NCBI RefSeq assembly: GCF_022201045.2
Contig: NC_068561.1
Coordinates: 24,124,501-24,188,500 of the forward strand
Length of the DNA stretch: 64,000 nucleotides
Direction of reading: 5' to 3'
Source: Citrus sinensis
Lineage: Eukaryota > Streptophyta > Magnoliopsida > Sapindales > Rutaceae
Positions 61,341 to 64,000 of this stretch are shown here, piece by piece. The position numbers and the translations under genes were made by a program. Position 1 is the first letter of the stretch. Each line of letters opens with the position of its first letter. Under the pieces are notes generated by a model, which saw only the letters and a list, made by a program, of their open reading frames with translations, did no database searches and was not told the origin of the DNA.

Positions 61341-62345
61341 GCCTATTGAGGTCCAGTTAGACTTTGATATCAGTGGCCTTGTTGAGGTCGACTTCGACAT
61401 CTACATATTTGATTCTACAACTTGAGATCTACATCTACATATTTGATTACAATTTGTGATCTGCAGCTACATATTTGATTCTATAATTTGCGATCTACGA
61501 CTACATATTTGATTCTACAAATTTGAGATAGATATCTACATATTTGATTTCTCAACATTGATTTTTGTGGTCTTGTTGAGATCCACTTCGACTTCTGCAT
61601 TTGATTCTACAATTTAATTATATATTTTGAGATTGACATCTACATATTGAGATCAAGATCGCTATCTTGGCCTTATTGAGGTCCAATTGATTTTATTCTG
61701 CTAGCCTTATTGAGGTCTAGCTTAATAAATTATTTTGGCATTATTGAGGTCCAGCATGAATAAATTATATGATTCGGTCTTATTAAGATCGTTGTTGCTG
61801 TCTAGGCCTTATTGAGGTCTAGCTTAATAATATATATATATATATTTTTTAGCCTTGTTGAGGTCCAATGTGAATAAATTATATGATTCGATCTTATTGA
61901 GATCGAAGCCGCCATTTTGGCCTTATTAAGGTTTTATTGATTTTGTTCTGCTAGCCCTATTGAGTAGCTTGATAAACTGTCTAGGCCTTATTAAGGTCAA
62001 TTTGATTATGTTCTGGTAGCCTTGTTGAGGTCTAGCTTGGTAAAATATTTTTGCATTATAGAGGTCCAATTAATTTATTTTCCTAGCCTTATTGAGGTGG
62101 ACATTTACATGTTTTAATTTTGTAATTTGAGATCGACCTCCACATGTTTAATTCTATATGTTAAGGTTGATATCTTCAAATTTTGTTCTATATGTTTAAC
62201 TCTACAATTTGAGGTCAACATCTACATATTTGATTCTACAATTTGAGGTCAACATCTACATATTTGATTCTACAATTTGAGGTCAATATTTACATATTTG
62301 ATTCTACATTCTGAGATTAAATTTATATATTTGATTCTATATTTT
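61341..62345 (+). repeat. Degenerate minisatellite of two interleaved units
   Basis: About 1 kb built from two recurring phrases. One is CCTTATTGAGGTCCAG, often followed by an A/T-rich filler and seen more than ten times with changes between about 61341 and 62100. The other is ACATCTACATATTTGATTCT with ACAATTTGAGATC, seen at about 61380-61560 and again at about 62100-62345. No long frame survives, so it is not a coding repeat. Confidence 0.8.
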
Positions 62346-62432
62346 GAGAGGTTGGAGGGATTTTATTTTTCTATTTCTTTTTAAGCTTCCAACACCGATT
62401 ATGTCTTCTTGGTATTGAAAACTAGGGACTGA

Positions 62433-62738
62433 TGTTGATAGACAATTTTTGTCTAAACTAAATCATTATTGGTGGTATATTGATCCTAGAATTAAGGAGT
62501 TGATGGCTCCATTACCACATAAAAAGGAGAAAATGGCCAACTATCTGGAGGGGGGCAATAAAAGGTAAAAATAGAGAAAGAGTTGGGGGAGGAACCTTGG
62601 GGGATGATAATTGGAGAACATGATGGATGACATTGGGATGTTGAGAAATTCATATTGAACTCACTGTAAAGGCTCAGATCGTGTTGTCTTCTCCACCAAA
62701 ACAAATTCAGTTGTTGAGGTCGTTTTTTGACATCAACA
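62433..62738 (+). repeat. Right LTR (306 bp)
   Basis: Starts TGTTGATAGACAA and ends CATCAACA, followed directly by the target copy AAACT. Differences from the left LTR are mostly single-base substitutions with a few short indels, so the insertion is not very recent but is far from ancient. Confidence 0.88.
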
Positions 62739-62743
62739 AAACT

Positions 62744-63780
62744 ACTACCAGCTTCTGCTTCCATAACATTTTTCTTCATGTATTGATGATGACTCTTTAC
62801 ACGAACAGACATCCAAAGGTCAATTGAATAAATTTGGGGATTTAAAGAATTCGTTTTTGTTTTTTTGTTTTTTTTTAAATTTGCGAAGCACTGCAAAATC
62901 ATTTAACAACTAACATTAACGAGGATTCTTTCTTTTCTTTTTTTTTTAAATGTCAAATTGAGACCTTTTTGTGTTAATTTTTTCCGAAATCAATTAACAT
63001 ATTCAAGGAGTCTACATCTGTAAATGACTATGTATTTAACCTTCCATAAATACACATATTGTAAGGGAAAAAGAAAAAGAAAAACTAAAACTCTCAAGAA
63101 AATGCATATAATTAATCAGGTGTTTTTAGAAATAGATTTTCCTGTAATATTAATGTAAATTTATATATATTCTATTAAACAATAAAGATATTCTATAACT
63201 CGAGTCAAAAACCAAAAAAGTTTTTCCAATTAGATATCGATCGACTTGTGAGTTGTAGCAAAATTAAAACCAAACTCATTGATTTTTTTTTTTTTTTAAT
63301 TTTTGGAAAGTAAAACCCATATGATTGTTATCAAGAAGGGGAAAAAAAAAAACAAAGCAGCCCCTTTTGTTCGATGAGATCTATCTTTCCCTCTTAACGA
63401 GCGAACCAATGAGAATGAACTAAAATTGACAATTTGATTAATTTCTGGGTCCCTGGTTTTTCGTTTTGCTTTCATTTTGGGCCATGTTGTGTCTTTTTGT
63501 GCCAAATATTCAAAAAAGATAAGCATGAGAATTATTTTCAAGAAAAGAAAAGAAAAAATCAAAGATATGCACGTGTTTTATTTCTGTTAATATCACATAG
63601 AAAGAGGAAAAAATGCCAATAAATCTATGGGCTATCTGAGTAGTTGATTTCAGTTGCCGAAACCAGTACGAGTCTATCGACTATGGTCTTGTTTACTGCA
63701 GCTTAAAAAAAGTTGTAATTATGAAAAAAAAAATAATATGTAACAAATATAAAATTTAAATAATAATTTTGATAAATGTA
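62744..63780. other. Spacer at the right side
   Basis: AT-rich DNA with several T or A runs. Near 63690-63780 a phrase GGTCTTGTTTACTGCAGCTT followed by AT-rich sequence resembles one end of a MITE, without a matching partner. No gene was seen. Confidence 0.4.
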
Positions 63781-64000
63781 TATCAAGGGATTCAGCTTGC
63801 ATGGAATTCGGGTATCCGCAGATTGAAAGTTGAAACGGATAGCCTTTGCGTTACTCAATTGGTGGCTAGACCTTCAGTGTTGACCAATGAATATGCTCCA
63901 TTGGTCCAAACTATCAAAGATTATCTCAAATTGGATTGGCATGTTTCCATCTCTCACATCTACAGAGAAGCAAATTTTGCTGCAGATTATATGGCGAACC
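63781..64000 (+). CDS. RNase H-like domain fragment, runs off the window
   Basis: An open frame of 73 codons without stop reads through the right edge. It starts around GIQLAWNSGIRRLKVETDSL and continues to ISHIYREANFAADYMAN. This is the second half of the plant RNase H-like (RVT_3) domain: the VETDS acid after a beta strand and the REAN.AAD motif with its catalytic Asp are both present. Such domains occur at the end of LINE-type reverse transcriptases and in stand-alone plant genes. The first half of the domain is not upstream in the same frame; AT-rich DNA precedes it, and ATCAAG at about 63782-63787 could be a splice acceptor. It may be a later exon or a decayed LINE end. The continuation outside the window would decide. 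Confidence 0.72.

Larger units (their letters stand above)
58991..62738 (+). mobile_element. LTR retrotransposon derivative without coding regions (3.75 kb)
   Basis: Two direct long terminal repeats of about 306 bases bound an internal region of about 3.1 kb, and a perfect 5-bp target duplication AAACT flanks the whole (58986-58990 and 62739-62743). The LTRs begin TGTTGATAG and the right one ends CATCAACA, forming the usual short inverted tip. A primer-binding site follows the left LTR. No gag, protease, reverse transcriptase or integrase frame is visible, so it could move only with help from another element. It resembles LARD/TRIM-class derivatives, though the size falls between them. The inner part carries a tandem duplication and a long degenerate minisatellite. 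The transposon lineage was not identified; the primer site is of a type common in plant Ty3/gypsy elements. Confidence 0.88.

Noticed and set aside
62492-62902. 136-codon minus-strand ORF spanning the right LTR and flank
   Set aside because: Most of it is the antisense of the LTR; the same frame appears at 59070-59282 in the left LTR. The flank part (VMEAEAGSSF...) has no recognised family.

Overview
The window is nuclear DNA from a dicot plant. It has GT-AG spliced genes, AT-rich introns and spacers, and plant-only gene families (PPR proteins, CONSTANS, GLUTAMINE DUMPER, KIN-type LEA, plant AdoMetDC with its upstream reading frames). A rosid is likely. The proteins look Citrus-like to me, but that is an impression from memory and was not tested.

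Layout, left to right: a Rab-GAP (TBC domain) gene (1749-5094, +); S-adenosylmethionine decarboxylase with its tiny and small upstream ORFs (8138-9659, +); an RRP7-family ribosome-biogenesis gene (11855-15493, -) that shares a short divergent promoter with a P-class PPR gene (15830-17608, +); a small KIN/COR-type stress protein with ABRE-like promoter boxes (18752-19095, +); a second PPR gene (21315-23330, +); a gene-poor stretch; an 11-exon NIK-type LRR receptor kinase (31867-34880, +); an F-box relic (about 36552-36823, -) and an intact F-box/LRR/FBD gene (39226-40659, -); a CONSTANS-type B-box/CCT gene (46626-48237, +); a GLUTAMINE DUMPER gene (55871-56224, +); and, at the right edge, an open fragment of an RNase H-like reading frame (63781 to end).

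The spaces between genes hold several mobile elements whose ends can be read directly. There is a 3.75-kb LTR element without coding capacity (58991-62738; 5-bp target duplication AAACT). Three Mutator-type non-autonomous elements have perfect 9-10 bp target duplications (37395-38076, 43989-44116, 52543-53089). A hAT element has a perfect 8-bp duplication (54064-54622). A larger relative of that hAT element (36824-38570) carries one of the Mutator-type elements inside it. Several weaker MITE candidates are also present.

The genes do not form a pathway. Their grouping matches, from memory, three Arabidopsis segments (around At3g02380-02490, At5g15840-16000 and At5g38720-38770), as if this window kept an ancestral block that was later duplicated and thinned in Arabidopsis. 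I found no tRNA, rRNA, known microRNA, CRISPR or bacterial-type system, and no clearly unprecedented biological system.
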